Shown one piece after another: positions 28,330-37,145 of a stretch of DNA of 64,000 bases. This DNA is from Mycobacterium sp. (GTDB lineage Bacteria > Actinomycetota > Actinomycetes > Mycobacteriales > Mycobacteriaceae), in assembly GCF_004298145.1 (NCBI RefSeq), contig NZ_SCRH01000005.1, forward strand, positions 1 through 64,000, given 5' to 3'. Within the stretch, counting starts at the first letter, position 1. Each line of letters opens with the position of its first letter. Made by a program: the position numbers and the translations under genes. The notes beneath the pieces were generated by a model. That model searched no databases. It saw only the letters and a program-made list of their open reading frames with translations, and was not told the origin of the DNA.

Positions 28330-28821
28330 ATGGCGGACTCATCGTTCGACATTGTCAGCAAAGTGGATCGCCAAGAGGTCGACAACGCGCTCAACCAGGC
28401 CGCCAAGGAGCTGGCCACCCGCTTCGACTTCCGCGGCACCGACACCACCATCGCCTGGAAGGGCGACGAGGCTATCGAGCTGACGTCGTCCACGGAGGAA
28501 CGCGTCAAGGCGGCCGTCGACGTCTTCAAGGAGAAGCTGATCCGCCGCGACATCTCCATGAAGGCCTTCGACGCCGGCGAGCCACAGGCCTCCGGCAAGA
28601 CCTACAAGGTCAGCGGCAACCTCAAACAGGGCATCACCAGCGAGAACGCCAAGAAGATCACCAAACTGATCCGCGACGACGGGCCCAAGTCCGTCAAGAC
28701 CCAGATCCAGGGCGACGAAATCCGGGTCACCAGCAAGAAGCGGGACGACCTGCAGGCCGTCCAAGCGATGCTGAAGCAGGCCGACCTGGACGTGGCCCTG
28801 CAGTTCGTCAACTACCGCTGA
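28330..28821 (+). CDS. yajQ: YajQ-family nucleotide-binding protein
   Basis: Protein of 163 residues with the YajQ fold of two ferredoxin-like repeats: [20 protein letters not shown] at the start, [32 protein letters not shown], and the C-terminal [20 protein letters not shown]. Family members bind cyclic di-GMP or RNA in other bacteria; the role in mycobacteria (Rv0566c) is not settled. The ATG is preceded by a GGACGGA ribosome site. It is divergent from tRNA-Tyr and followed by a strong hairpin. Confidence 0.93.
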   Translation: MADSSFDIVSKVDRQEVDNALNQAAKELATRFDFRGTDTTIAWKGDEAIELTSSTEERVKAAVDVFKEKLIRRDISMKAFDAGEPQASGKTYKVSGNLKQGITSENAKKITKLIRDDGPKSVKTQIQGDEIRVTSKKRDDLQAVQAMLKQADLDVALQFVNYR

Positions 28822-28831
28822 TCCCCGGGGC

Positions 28832-28889
28832 GCGAGCGTAACGGCACTGCGATTTCGGGCGCACTTTTTCGCAGTGCGGTTACGCTCGC
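28832..28889 (+). terminator. Strong hairpin after yajQ
   Basis: Arms of 21 bases (28832-28852 and 28869-28889) pair at 20 of 21 positions around a 16-base loop that includes TTTTT. It begins 10 nt after the yajQ stop, so it most likely terminates that transcript without a U-tail. The same layout recurs after fadD8, menA and bpoC. Confidence 0.65.
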
Positions 28890-29004
28890 GGTCCGAAGCG
28901 AGCCCTAGCCGGCGCAATGTGACCCGTTTTGGCCGGTTCCTAGCCCGACCAACCGGTGGGTCTCTACGCTGGTGACGAGTCCCACGATTTGAGCGAGGTT
29001 CACG

Positions 29005-30516
29005 ATGACCGTGACTCCCCAGGAGGCCGCCGGCGACGGCGCGACCGAGGCCGACTACTTCGACGTCATCATCGTCGGCGCCGGCATCTCCGGCATCGAC
29101 GCGGCCTATCGGATTAGCGAACGCAATCCGCAGCTGACGTACACCGTCCTGGAGCGGCGCGCGCAGATCGGCGGGACGTGGGACCTGTTCCGCTACCCCG
29201 GGGTGCGCTCGGACAGCAGCATCTTCACCCTGTCCTTCCCGTTCGAGCCGTGGACCCGCAAAGAGGGCGTGGCCGACGGTGTGCACATCCGCGAGTATCT
29301 GAATGCCACCGCGCGCATGTACGGCATCGACCGCCACATCCGGTTCAACAGCTACGTGCGCTCGGCGGACTGGGACTCCTCGACCGACACCTGGACGGTC
29401 ACCGTCGAGCAGGACGGGGCACGCAAGCTCTACCGCGGTCGCTTCGTGTTCTTCGGCAGTGGCTACTACAACTACGACGAGGGCTACACCCCCGACTTCC
29501 CGGGCATCGAAGAGTTCACGGGCACGGTGGTGCACCCCCAGCACTGGCCCGAGGACCTGGACTACGCCGGCAAGAAGGTCGTGGTGATCGGCAGCGGCGC
29601 GACCGCGGTGACGCTGCTGCCGTCGCTGTCGGACCGCGCCGCCCAGGTGACCATGCTGCAGCGCTCGCCCACCTATCTCATCTCGGCGTCCAAGTACGGC
29701 ACCGTCGCCGCGATCGCCCGGAAACTACTGCCCCGCAAGCCCGCTCATCTCGTCGTCCGCATGTACAGCGCACTGACCGAGGCGGTGTTCTTCGCGTTGT
29801 CCCGCAAGGCGCCGGGGTTCGTGAGAAGGCTGCTGCGGCGCAAGGCGATCAACAGCCTGCCGGCGGGGTACGACGTCGACACCCACTTCAAGCCGCGGTA
29901 CAACCCGTGGGACCAGCGGATGTGCCTGATCCCCGACGCCGACCTGTACGAGGCCATCGCCTCCGGGCGCGCGGACGTGGTCACCGACCACATCGACCAT
30001 TTCGACGCCACGGGTATCGCGCTCAAATCCGGGAGGCACCTCGACGCCGACGTCATCGTCACCGCCACCGGCCTGCAGCTGCAGGCACTCGGCGGCGCCA
30101 CGATCAGCCTGGACGGCAACGAGATCAAGACCAGCGACCGCTTCGTCTACAAAGCGCACATGCTCGAAGACGTGCCAAACCTGTTCTGGTGTGTCGGCTA
30201 CACCAACGCGTCGTGGACGCTGCGGGCCGACATCACCGCCCGGGCAACGGCAAAACTCATGAAACACATGACCTCTCACGGCTACACGCACGCCGCCCCG
30301 CACCGCGGCAACGAGCCGATGACCGAGAAGCCGTCGTGGGACATCAACGCCGGCTACGTACTGCGCTCGGTGCACGCGCTGCCGAAGTCGGGCACCAAGC
30401 GGCCGTGGAACGTGCGGCAGAACTATCTCGCCGACGCGATCGACTACCGCTTCGACCGCATCGACGAGGCGATGGTGTTCGGCCGCGTCGCCGACCGGGA
30501 GCCCCTGGCCGGGTAG
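29005..30516 (+). CDS. FAD-containing monooxygenase, EthA-like
   Basis: Flavin monooxygenase of 503 residues, matching Rv0565c. The FAD Rossmann motif is VIIVGAGISGIDAAYRI (residues 22-38), then IGGTWDLFRYPGVRSDSSIF. The Baeyer-Villiger-type fingerprint FTGTVVHPQHWP lies before the NADPH site VVVIGSGATAVTLLP. Related EthA oxidises ketones and activates thioamide drugs, so this paralogue may share such activity. It begins GAGGTTCACG before the ATG. It is followed 59 nt later by gpsA. Confidence 0.93.
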   Translation: MTVTPQEAAGDGATEADYFDVIIVGAGISGIDAAYRISERNPQLTYTVLERRAQIGGTWDLFRYPGVRSDSSIFTLSFPFEPWTRKEGVADGVHIREYLNATARMYGIDRHIRFNSYVRSADWDSSTDTWTVTVEQDGARKLYRGRFVFFGSGYYNYDEGYTPDFPGIEEFTGTVVHPQHWPEDLDYAGKKVVVIGSGATAVTLLPSLSDRAAQVTMLQRSPTYLISASKYGTVAAIARKLLPRKPAHLVVRMYSALTEAVFFALSRKAPGFVRRLLRRKAINSLPAGYDVDTHFKPRYNPWDQRMCLIPDADLYEAIASGRADVVTDHIDHFDATGIALKSGRHLDADVIVTATGLQLQALGGATISLDGNEIKTSDRFVYKAHMLEDVPNLFWCVGYTNASWTLRADITARATAKLMKHMTSHGYTHAAPHRGNEPMTEKPSWDINAGYVLRSVHALPKSGTKRPWNVRQNYLADAIDYRFDRIDEAMVFGRVADREPLAG

Positions 30517-30575
30517 GCGCGGGGGAGTTGGTGAACTGCTTCTAAATCTCGGATGGCGGCAATACGCTGATCGCC

Positions 30576-31601
30576 ATGGCATCTGCGATGCGCGAACCCG
30601 AAGTCGTTGTCCTCGGTGGCGGTTCCTGGGGCACCACCGTGGCCTCAATCTGCGCGCGCCGCGGGCCGACCCTGCAGTGGGTGCGCTCCGAGGAGACCGC
30701 CACCGACATCAACGACAACCACCGCAACAGCCGCTACCTCGGCAACGACGTCATCCTGAGCGACACGCTGCGCGCGACCACCGACTTCGCCGAGGCGGCG
30801 AACTCGGCCGACGTCGTCGTCATGGGCGTGCCCTCGCACGGCTTCCGCGGGGTGCTCACCGAGCTGGCCAAGGAACTGCGGCCGTGGGTGCCGGTGGTGT
30901 CACTGGTCAAAGGGCTCGAGCAGGGCACCAACATGCGGATGTCCCAGATCGTCGAGGAGGTGTTGCCCGGGCACCCCGCGGGCATCCTGGCCGGCCCGAA
31001 CATCGCACGCGAGGTCGCCGAGGGTTACGCCGCCGCCGCGGTGCTGGCCATGCCCGACCAACACCTGGCGACGCGGCTGTCGGGCGTGTTCCGCACCCGG
31101 CGCTTCCGCGTGTACACCACCGACGACGTCATCGGAGCGGAAATGGCCGGGGCGCTCAAGAACGTGTTCGCGATCGCCGTGGGCATGGGGTACTCGCTGG
31201 GCATCGGCGAAAACACCCGCGCGCTGGTGATCGCCCGCGCGTTGCGCGAGATGACGAAGCTCGGCGTCGCGGTGGGCGGCGACCCCGATACCTTCCCAGG
31301 GCTGGCCGGCCTGGGCGACCTCATCGTCACCTGCACCAGCCAGCGCAGCCGTAACCGTCACGTCGGTGAACAACTGGGGGCGGGCAAGCCGATCGACGAG
31401 ATCATCGCGTCGATGAACCAGGTCGCCGAGGGTGTCAAAGCCGCCAGCGTGATCATGGAATTCGCCAACGAGTTCGGCCTCACCATGCCCATCGCCCGTG
31501 AAGTCGACGCCGTGATCAACCACGGCTCGTCCGTTGAGGAGGCCTACCGGGGCCTGATCGCCGAGGTCCCCGGCCACGAGGTGTACGGCTCGGGCTTCTG
31601 A
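30576..31601 (+). CDS. gpsA: Glycerol-3-phosphate dehydrogenase [NAD(P)+]
   Basis: Reduces dihydroxyacetone phosphate to sn-glycerol-3-phosphate for phospholipid synthesis; 341 residues, matching Rv0564c (gpdA1). The NAD site is VVLGGGSWGTTVA near residue 11. Substrate motifs are SLVKGLEQGT, AGPNIAREVAEG and the catalytic EMAGALKNVFAIAVGM; FPGLAGLGDLIVTCTS and MNQVAEGVKAA complete the family pattern. An ATG at 30588 is an alternative start. Confidence 0.95.
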   Translation: MASAMREPEVVVLGGGSWGTTVASICARRGPTLQWVRSEETATDINDNHRNSRYLGNDVILSDTLRATTDFAEAANSADVVVMGVPSHGFRGVLTELAKELRPWVPVVSLVKGLEQGTNMRMSQIVEEVLPGHPAGILAGPNIAREVAEGYAAAAVLAMPDQHLATRLSGVFRTRRFRVYTTDDVIGAEMAGALKNVFAIAVGMGYSLGIGENTRALVIARALREMTKLGVAVGGDPDTFPGLAGLGDLIVTCTSQRSRNRHVGEQLGAGKPIDEIIASMNQVAEGVKAASVIMEFANEFGLTMPIAREVDAVINHGSSVEEAYRGLIAEVPGHEVYGSGF

Positions 31602-31664
31602 CCTAGGCGCCGCACCCCTGGGAAATTCAAATCTTTGCGTTCTCTATGGGCCGGTCGCGTCAGC

Positions 31665-31693
31665 TTGACCCCGGTTTCCCGGCAAAATACCGT
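31665..31693 (+). promoter_or_regulatory. Possible sigma-A promoter for the SulP gene
   Basis: TTGACC (31665-31670), a 17-base spacer and TACCGT (31688-31693) fit a housekeeping promoter. It lies about 150 nt upstream of the SulP ATG, leaving a long leader in which no known riboswitch was recognised. Confidence 0.4.
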
Positions 31694-31844
31694 CAGACCC
31701 GATAGCCAGTGGTTTGCGGGTGCGCGCTACGCGTTATCCGGTCGTAATCCTCTGCACGCCAACATGTTACGAAGACGTGATTGACCGCAGGATTCGGCGG
31801 ATGTCGGAACATCCCCCGCTGACACCCAACGAGGGACGGGACCG

Positions 31845-33383
31845 ATGCAAAACTCTGAACAGGTGGGCGACCGGGGCCGCATCGAGCCGCGCGCCGACCG
31901 ATTGCGCGGCGTCATCCGGCATGACCTGCCGTCTTCGCTGGTGGTTTTCCTGGTCGCGCTTCCCCTGTCATTGGGGATCGCGATCGCGTCGGGCGCCCCG
32001 GTGCTCGCCGGCCTGATCGCCGGGATCGTCGGGGGGATCGTCGCCGGAGCCCTGGGGGGATCCCCGCTACAAGTCAGTGGCCCCGCGGCGGGGCTGACCG
32101 TCGTCATTGCCGACCTGATTTCCGAGTTCGGTTGGGGCGTCACGTGTTTGATCACCGTTGCCGCCGGAATCGTGCAGGTTCTGCTGGGGCTCAGCCGCGT
32201 TGCGCGCGCCGCCCTTGCGATTTCGCCGGTCGTCGTGCACGCCATGCTGGCCGGCATCGGCATCACAATCGCCCTACAACAGGCGCACGTGTTGCTGGGC
32301 GGAAAGTCCAAGAGCACGGCCTGGCACAACCTGATCGGCCTACCGGGTCAAATCATGGGTGCCCACCGGCCGGGTTTGATCCTGGGCGTCCTGGTGATCG
32401 TCATCCTGGTCGCCTGGCGGTGGATGCCCGCCAACGTGCGCCGCGTTCCGGCTCCCCTGGTGGCGATCGTCGCGGTGACGGTGATGTCGGTCGTCCTCCC
32501 GTTCCACGTGAGCCGGATCAACCTCGAGGGGTCACCGCTGGACGCGCTGCGGCTACCCGACCTTCCCCACGGCAACTGGGGCGCCTTCACCATCGGGGTG
32601 ATCACCGTCGCGCTCATTGCCAGCGTCGAGAGTCTGCTGTCAGCGGTGTCGGTCGACCGGATGCACAACGGGCCACGCACCGACTTCAACCGCGAGCTGG
32701 TGGGACAGGGGACCGCCAACGTCATCTCGGGCGCCGTCGGAGGGCTGCCGATCACGGGGGTCATCGTCCGCAGCTCGACAAATGTCTACGCGGGCGCCAA
32801 ATCCCGCGCCTCGGCGATCATGCACGGCGTCTGGATCCTGCTGTTCAGCATTCCGTTCGCCGGCCTGGTCGAGGAGATCCCCACCGCCGCGCTTGCCGGT
32901 CTGCTCATCGTCATCGGCATTCAGCTGCTGAAGCCGGCCCACATCGAAACCGCAATGAAGCACGGCGATCTCACGGTGTACGTGGTGACGGCCGTCAGCG
33001 TCATCTTCCTCAACCTGCTGCACGGGGTGCTGATCGGACTCGCGCTGGCCATCGCGCTGACCGGATGGCGGGTGATCCGGGCCAAGATCGAGGCCAAGCC
33101 GGGCGCCGGCGAATGGCGGGTGGCCATCGAGGGCGCGGCCTGCACCTTCCTGGCGCTACCGAGACTGACTCGGGTGCTGACATCGGTTCCGCGGGGCGCG
33201 ACGGTGACGGTGGCCATTTCGGTGCACCACCTCGATCACGCTGCGCACCAAGCGATTACCGACTGGCAGCTACAGCACGAGGCGACGGGCGGGACGGTTC
33301 ACCTCCAGGGTGCGGTCAAGACGGGTCATCGCGACGCGCACGAACCGCTCGTCGAGGCGCAAAGCCCGGGGGCCGCGGCGTAA
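31845..33383 (+). CDS. SulP-family anion transporter with STAS-like tail
   Basis: Protein of 512 residues with 10-12 transmembrane helices. The SulP signature region is SSLVVFLVALPLSLGIAIAS to ALGGSPLQVSGPAAGLTVVI, with GLPITGVIVRSSTNVYAGAK later. A cytoplasmic STAS-like end (about 420-490: ACTFLALPRLTRVLTSVPRG) follows. It most resembles Rv3273, a SulP transporter fused to carbonic anhydrase, but stops before any anhydrase domain. Substrate may be bicarbonate or sulphate. The site GAGGGACGG precedes the ATG. Confidence 0.9.
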   Translation: MQNSEQVGDRGRIEPRADRLRGVIRHDLPSSLVVFLVALPLSLGIAIASGAPVLAGLIAGIVGGIVAGALGGSPLQVSGPAAGLTVVIADLISEFGWGVTCLITVAAGIVQVLLGLSRVARAALAISPVVVHAMLAGIGITIALQQAHVLLGGKSKSTAWHNLIGLPGQIMGAHRPGLILGVLVIVILVAWRWMPANVRRVPAPLVAIVAVTVMSVVLPFHVSRINLEGSPLDALRLPDLPHGNWGAFTIGVITVALIASVESLLSAVSVDRMHNGPRTDFNRELVGQGTANVISGAVGGLPITGVIVRSSTNVYAGAKSRASAIMHGVWILLFSIPFAGLVEEIPTAALAGLLIVIGIQLLKPAHIETAMKHGDLTVYVVTAVSVIFLNLLHGVLIGLALAIALTGWRVIRAKIEAKPGAGEWRVAIEGAACTFLALPRLTRVLTSVPRGATVTVAISVHHLDHAAHQAITDWQLQHEATGGTVHLQGAVKTGHRDAHEPLVEAQSPGAAA

Positions 33384-33451
33384 TTGCGCGGCACGCGGCC
33401 TGCCCTGCGGCGGCCGCGGCGACTCCGGCGAGCATAGGGGGTGCGGGTCGG

Positions 33452-33712
33452 TCAGTCGACGTCGATCCTGATGTGCAGCCGCTTGCCGCAAACCTCCGCC
33501 AGGCGCTGCAGCACGTCGACGCGCGGCACCTCGGCGCCGCTCTCCCACGCGGCAACGTCGGCCCGGGTGGTACCGAGCGCCTGCGCCAGGTCGTCCTGGT
33601 TCATCCCGGCCCCGGCGCGTGTTTCGAAAATCAAATCGGGCAGATTCAACGCCAGCCCGGCTTCGTGAATATCGATTGAGTGCGTGTCCAACATCGCAAT
33701 CACCGCTTTCAT
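33452..33712 (-). CDS. XRE-family helix-turn-helix protein
   Basis: About 86 residues from the ATG at 33712. An HTH_3 domain covers roughly residues 28-82 (GMNQDDLAQALGTTRADVAA, then WESGAEVPRVDVLQRLAEVC). It is the size of an antitoxin or a small repressor, but no toxin-like gene adjoins it. The ribosome site is weak, and the frame is open to 33775. It sits between the convergent SulP gene and htpX. Confidence 0.75.
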   Translation of the reverse strand: MKAVIAMLDTHSIDIHEAGLALNLPDLIFETRAGAGMNQDDLAQALGTTRADVAAWESGAEVPRVDVLQRLAEVCGKRLHIRIDVD

Positions 33713-33796
33713 CAACGGCCAGCCCAAAGGACTGTAGCTAACTCCGATGTTACTTGCGGTTTGGGCTGTGTGCACGCGGCGTTTTGCCGCCGTTCC

Positions 33797-34660
33797 CTAA
33801 CGCCCGGCCATCTGCTCCAGCCGGCGGATGCGGTCCTCGATCGGCGGGTGCGTCGAAAACAGCGACCCGATCCGCTCGCCCGCCCGGAACGGACTGGCGA
33901 TCATCAGGTGCGCCTGACTGGCCAGCTGGGGCTCGGGCGGAAGCGGAGCCGCCTGGACCCCGCCGGAGATCTTGCGCAGGGCCGACGCCAGGGCCAGCGG
34001 GTCACCGGTCAGCACCGCGCCCGATTCATCCGCCTGGTATTCACGCGACCGGGACACCGCGAGGCGCACGACCGTCGCGGCGATCGGGCCCAGCAACGAA
34101 ACCAGCAGCAGCGCAAAGGGATTCTCGCCATCGCGGTTGTTACCGCCGAACATGCCGGCGAACATGGCCATGTTGGCCAGCGCGGTGATCACCGACGCCA
34201 TCGCACCGGCCACGCACGAGATCAGGATGTCGCGGTTGTAGACATGCGACAGCTCGTGTCCCAGCACGGCACGCAGCTCGCGCTCGCCGAGGATGTCCAA
34301 AATACCGGTGGTGCAACACACCGCGGCGTTGCGCGGATTGCGGCCGGTCGCGAACGCGTTGGGCGCGTTGGTGTCGCTGATGTAGAGCCGGGGCATCGGC
34401 TGGTGCGCGGCGGTGGCCAGCTCACGAACGATCCGGTACATCGCGGGCGCCTGCAGCTCGGAGACCGGCTGCGCATGCATCGCCCGCAGCGCCAGCTTGT
34501 CGCTGTTGTAGTACGTGTAGACGTTCATGCCGATGGCGAACAGCACCGCGATGAACATCGCGGTCCTGCCGAACAACGAGCCCACGAACACGATCAACGC
34601 GGACATGCCGACCAACAGGGCGAAAGTCTTGAGCCTGTTGGTGTGCGGATGCCAGGTCAT
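33797..34660 (-). CDS. htpX: Membrane metalloprotease HtpX
   Basis: M48-family zinc protease for membrane-protein quality control, 287 residues, matching Rv0563. Two N-terminal transmembrane helices (about 12-50) precede HELSH (135-139), the zinc site, with the third ligand Glu in [11 protein letters not shown]. Two more hydrophobic segments (about 148-195) follow. AGGAGG lies 6 nt before the ATG, an unusually strong ribosome site. A palindrome upstream may be regulatory. Confidence 0.95.
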   Translation of the reverse strand: MTWHPHTNRLKTFALLVGMSALIVFVGSLFGRTAMFIAVLFAIGMNVYTYYNSDKLALRAMHAQPVSELQAPAMYRIVRELATAAHQPMPRLYISDTNAPNAFATGRNPRNAAVCCTTGILDILGERELRAVLGHELSHVYNRDILISCVAGAMASVITALANMAMFAGMFGGNNRDGENPFALLLVSLLGPIAATVVRLAVSRSREYQADESGAVLTGDPLALASALRKISGGVQAAPLPPEPQLASQAHLMIASPFRAGERIGSLFSTHPPIEDRIRRLEQMAGR

Positions 34661-34680
34661 CGCTGTCCTCCTAGGACATA

Positions 34681-34696
34681 CCGGAGCACGCTCCGG
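34681..34696. promoter_or_regulatory. Palindrome upstream of htpX
   Basis: CCGGAGCACGCTCCGG is a perfect dyad with 7-base arms, 21-36 nt upstream of the htpX start. It could be an operator or a 5'-leader hairpin. It does not match the HspR (HAIR) or CIRCE consensus. Confidence 0.35.
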
Positions 34697-34756
34697 AACA
34701 CTCGTTCATTGTCGACTATTGAACGCCCGGGACGGCCGAAGGAGTTCCGTGACCCG

Positions 34757-35785
34757 CTAGCCGTGCCGGCTGATGGTGTAATCGACCAGCGTCCGCAGCG
34801 CCTGCCGGCCGGGGACGTCAGGCAGCAGGGCCAGCTCCTGGCGTGCCTGCGCCGCGTACTGCTGCAGCGACTGCTTGGCCTTGGCCATGCCCGCCGAGGC
34901 CCGCAGCAGCGCCAGCGCCTCGGCCACCACCTCGTCGTCGTCGATGGGCCCGACCAGCAGCTCGCGCAGCCGCGCCGCTTCGGGCCCGGGTTCGCGCAGC
35001 GCGTAAACCATCGGCAAGGTGTGCACGCCCTCGCGCACGTCGGTGCCGGGCAGCTTGCCGGACTCGCTGGAGTCGCTGCCGATGTCGATGATGTCGTCGG
35101 AGATCTGAAAAGCGGTGCCCACGATGCCGCCCAGGCGGCTCAGCCGCTCCACCTGATCGGCGTCGGCGCCCGAGAACATCGCGCCGAACCGGCCCGCCGC
35201 GGCGATCAGGCACGCGGTCTTCTCGTACACCACCTTCAGGTAGTGCTCGATCGGGTCCGACCCTTCGGCCGCCCCCGTCACACCGCGGGTCTCGCGCATC
35301 TGCCCGGTCACCAGCTGGGCGAACGTCTCGGCGATGAGCCGGACCGCCTCGGGACCCAGCCGGGACACCAACCGCGACGCGGTGGCGAACAGATAGTCCC
35401 CGGCCAGGATCGCGACATTGTTGCCCCAGCGCACGTTGGCGGTGGGCGTGCCGCGACGCACCTCCGCCTCATCCATCACGTCGTCGTGGTAGAGCGTGGC
35501 CAGGTGCACCAGTTCGATGACGGCGCCCGCGATCGTCACGTCCGCGGCCTCGGGGTTGGGGCCGAGCTGTGCCGACAGCACGGTGAACAGCGGCCGGAAA
35601 CGCTTGCCGCCGGCCCGGAACAGATGGGTCAGCGACTCGGTCATGATTTCGTCGGCGCTGCACAGCTCCGTGTCCATGAGCTGCTCGATCCGCCCGACAC
35701 CGTCGCGCACGATCGCCGCGAAGGCCGCGTCACCGAGATCAACGCCCGCCACCACCGTCGCCGGAGTATTCACGGGACCAAACAT
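34757..35785 (-). CDS. grcC1: Polyprenyl diphosphate synthase GrcC1
   Basis: Trans-type isoprenyl diphosphate synthase, 342 residues from the ATG at 35785, matching Rv0562. Conserved regions are GGKRFRPLF, the first Asp-rich motif LYHDDVMDEAEVRRG, and the second, FQISDDIIDIGSDSSESGK. Such enzymes make long prenyl chains, so here it probably supplies the menaquinone side chain. A GTG at 35773 is an alternative start. The open frame runs on to 36298 but that is only a shadow of menJ. Its start lies 10 bp from the divergent menJ start. Confidence 0.93.
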   Translation of the reverse strand: MFGPVNTPATVVAGVDLGDAAFAAIVRDGVGRIEQLMDTELCSADEIMTESLTHLFRAGGKRFRPLFTVLSAQLGPNPEAADVTIAGAVIELVHLATLYHDDVMDEAEVRRGTPTANVRWGNNVAILAGDYLFATASRLVSRLGPEAVRLIAETFAQLVTGQMRETRGVTGAAEGSDPIEHYLKVVYEKTACLIAAAGRFGAMFSGADADQVERLSRLGGIVGTAFQISDDIIDIGSDSSESGKLPGTDVREGVHTLPMVYALREPGPEAARLRELLVGPIDDDEVVAEALALLRASAGMAKAKQSLQQYAAQARQELALLPDVPGRQALRTLVDYTISRHG

Positions 35786-35795
35786 ACTGGTGTGC

Positions 35796-37034
35796 ATGAA
35801 GACGGGAGTGACCCGAGCCCAGGTGGTGGTCGTGGGCGCCGGACCCGCCGGTTCGGCGGCGGCGGCCTGGGCCGCCCGCGCGGGCAACGAGGTCCTGGTC
35901 ATCGATTCGGCGAGCTTTCCCCGCGACAAGGCCTGCGGTGACGGGCTGACCCCGCGCGCGGTCGCCGAGCTGGAACGCCTCGGGCTCGGGGACTGGCTGG
36001 ACACCCGAATCCGGCACCGGGGGCTGCGGATGAGCGGGTTCGGCGGCGAGGTGGAAGTGGACTGGCCCGGCCCGTCGTTCCCGTCGACCGGCAGCGCGGT
36101 GGCCCGGTTCGAGCTGGACGACCGGATCCGCAAAGTCGCCGAGGACTCCGGGGCACGGATGCTGCTCGGAACCAAAGCCGTTGGTGTGCAACATGACTCA
36201 ACGGGCCGAGTGACCTCGCTGACGTTGGCCGACGGCACCGACGTCGGGTGCCGCCAGTTGATCGTGGCCGACGGTGCCCGTTCGTCACTGGGGCGCAAGC
36301 TGGGCCGGCGGTGGCATCAGGAAACGGTGTATGGCGTCGCCGCCCGCGGATATCTGAGCACGCCGCGCGCCGACGACCCCTGGCTGACGTCGCACCTGGA
36401 GCTCCGCTCCCCCGACGGTGCGGTGTTGCCCGGCTACGGCTGGATTTTTCCGCTCGGCAACGGCGAGGTGAACATCGGCGTCGGAGCGCTCTCGACGTCG
36501 AAACGGCCGGCGGATCTGGCGCTGCGGCCGCTGATCGACTACTACACCGACCTGCGCCGCGACGACTGGGGCTTCACCGGCTCACCCCGGGCGGTGGCCT
36601 CGGCGCTGCTGCCGATGGGCGGCGCGGTGTCCGGGGTGGCCGGCCCCAACTGGATGCTGATCGGCGACGCCGCGGCGTGCGTGAACCCCCTCAACGGCGA
36701 GGGCATCGACTACGGCCTGGAGACGGGGCGGCTGGCCTCTGAAATGCTCGCGCTGCAGGATCGCCGCGACCTGTCGCAGATGTGGCCGTCGCTGCTGCGG
36801 CAGCACTACGGCCGGGGGTTCTCGGTGGCGCGCAGGCTGGCGCTGCTGCTCACCTTTCAGCGATTCCTGCCCTCGACCGGGCCGATCGCGATGCGCTCGA
36901 CGACGCTGATGACCATCGCCGTGCGGGTGATGGCCAACCTGGTCACCGACGACGACGCGGACTGGGTGGCGCGCGCCTGGCGGGGCGGCGGCAGGGTGTC
37001 GCGGCTGATCGATCGCCGAACGCCGTTCAGCTGA
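35796..37034 (+). CDS. menJ: Menaquinone reductase MenJ
   Basis: Geranylgeranyl-reductase-family flavoenzyme, 412 residues, matching Rv0561c, which saturates the beta-isoprene unit of menaquinone-9 to MK-9(II-H2). The FAD motif is VVVVGAGPAGSAAAAWAARA. The family motif PRDKACGDGLTPRAV and the GD box WMLIGDAAACVNPLNGEGID are clear. The ATG at 35796 is only 10 bp from the divergent grcC1 start; a GTG at 35811 is possible. No ribosome site is visible, so a leaderless mRNA is plausible. Confidence 0.94.
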   Translation: MKTGVTRAQVVVVGAGPAGSAAAAWAARAGNEVLVIDSASFPRDKACGDGLTPRAVAELERLGLGDWLDTRIRHRGLRMSGFGGEVEVDWPGPSFPSTGSAVARFELDDRIRKVAEDSGARMLLGTKAVGVQHDSTGRVTSLTLADGTDVGCRQLIVADGARSSLGRKLGRRWHQETVYGVAARGYLSTPRADDPWLTSHLELRSPDGAVLPGYGWIFPLGNGEVNIGVGALSTSKRPADLALRPLIDYYTDLRRDDWGFTGSPRAVASALLPMGGAVSGVAGPNWMLIGDAAACVNPLNGEGIDYGLETGRLASEMLALQDRRDLSQMWPSLLRQHYGRGFSVARRLALLLTFQRFLPSTGPIAMRSTTLMTIAVRVMANLVTDDDADWVARAWRGGGRVSRLIDRRTPFS

Positions 37035-37114
37035 CCGAATACCCGCATCGCCGCTGGTCGGCGGGTGTGGCGCGCTCGATGGGGCCGGCGATCGGCGGCC
37101 GCCGTTTGTCGGCA

Positions 37115-37138
37115 CGCCCCGGTCGGGGCGTGTATAGT
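37115..37138 (+). promoter_or_regulatory. Palindrome abutting a -10 box for a leaderless gene
   Basis: A perfect dyad CGCCCCGGTCGGGGCG (37115-37130) lies 2 bp before TATAGT (37133-37138), a good -10. Transcription starting 7-8 nt later would begin at or next to the ATG at 37146, giving a leaderless message. The dyad fills the spacer where a repressor would block polymerase. Confidence 0.5.
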
Positions 37139-37145
37139 CCGGCTA

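Noticed and set aside
33452..33712. Toxin-antitoxin module
   Set aside because: The XRE protein has antitoxin size, but neighbours are SulP and htpX and no toxin-like frame adjoins it.
33680..35941. 753-residue open frame on the plus strand over htpX and grcC1
   Set aside because: Antisense shadow of two well-recognised genes; no domain or plausible start.
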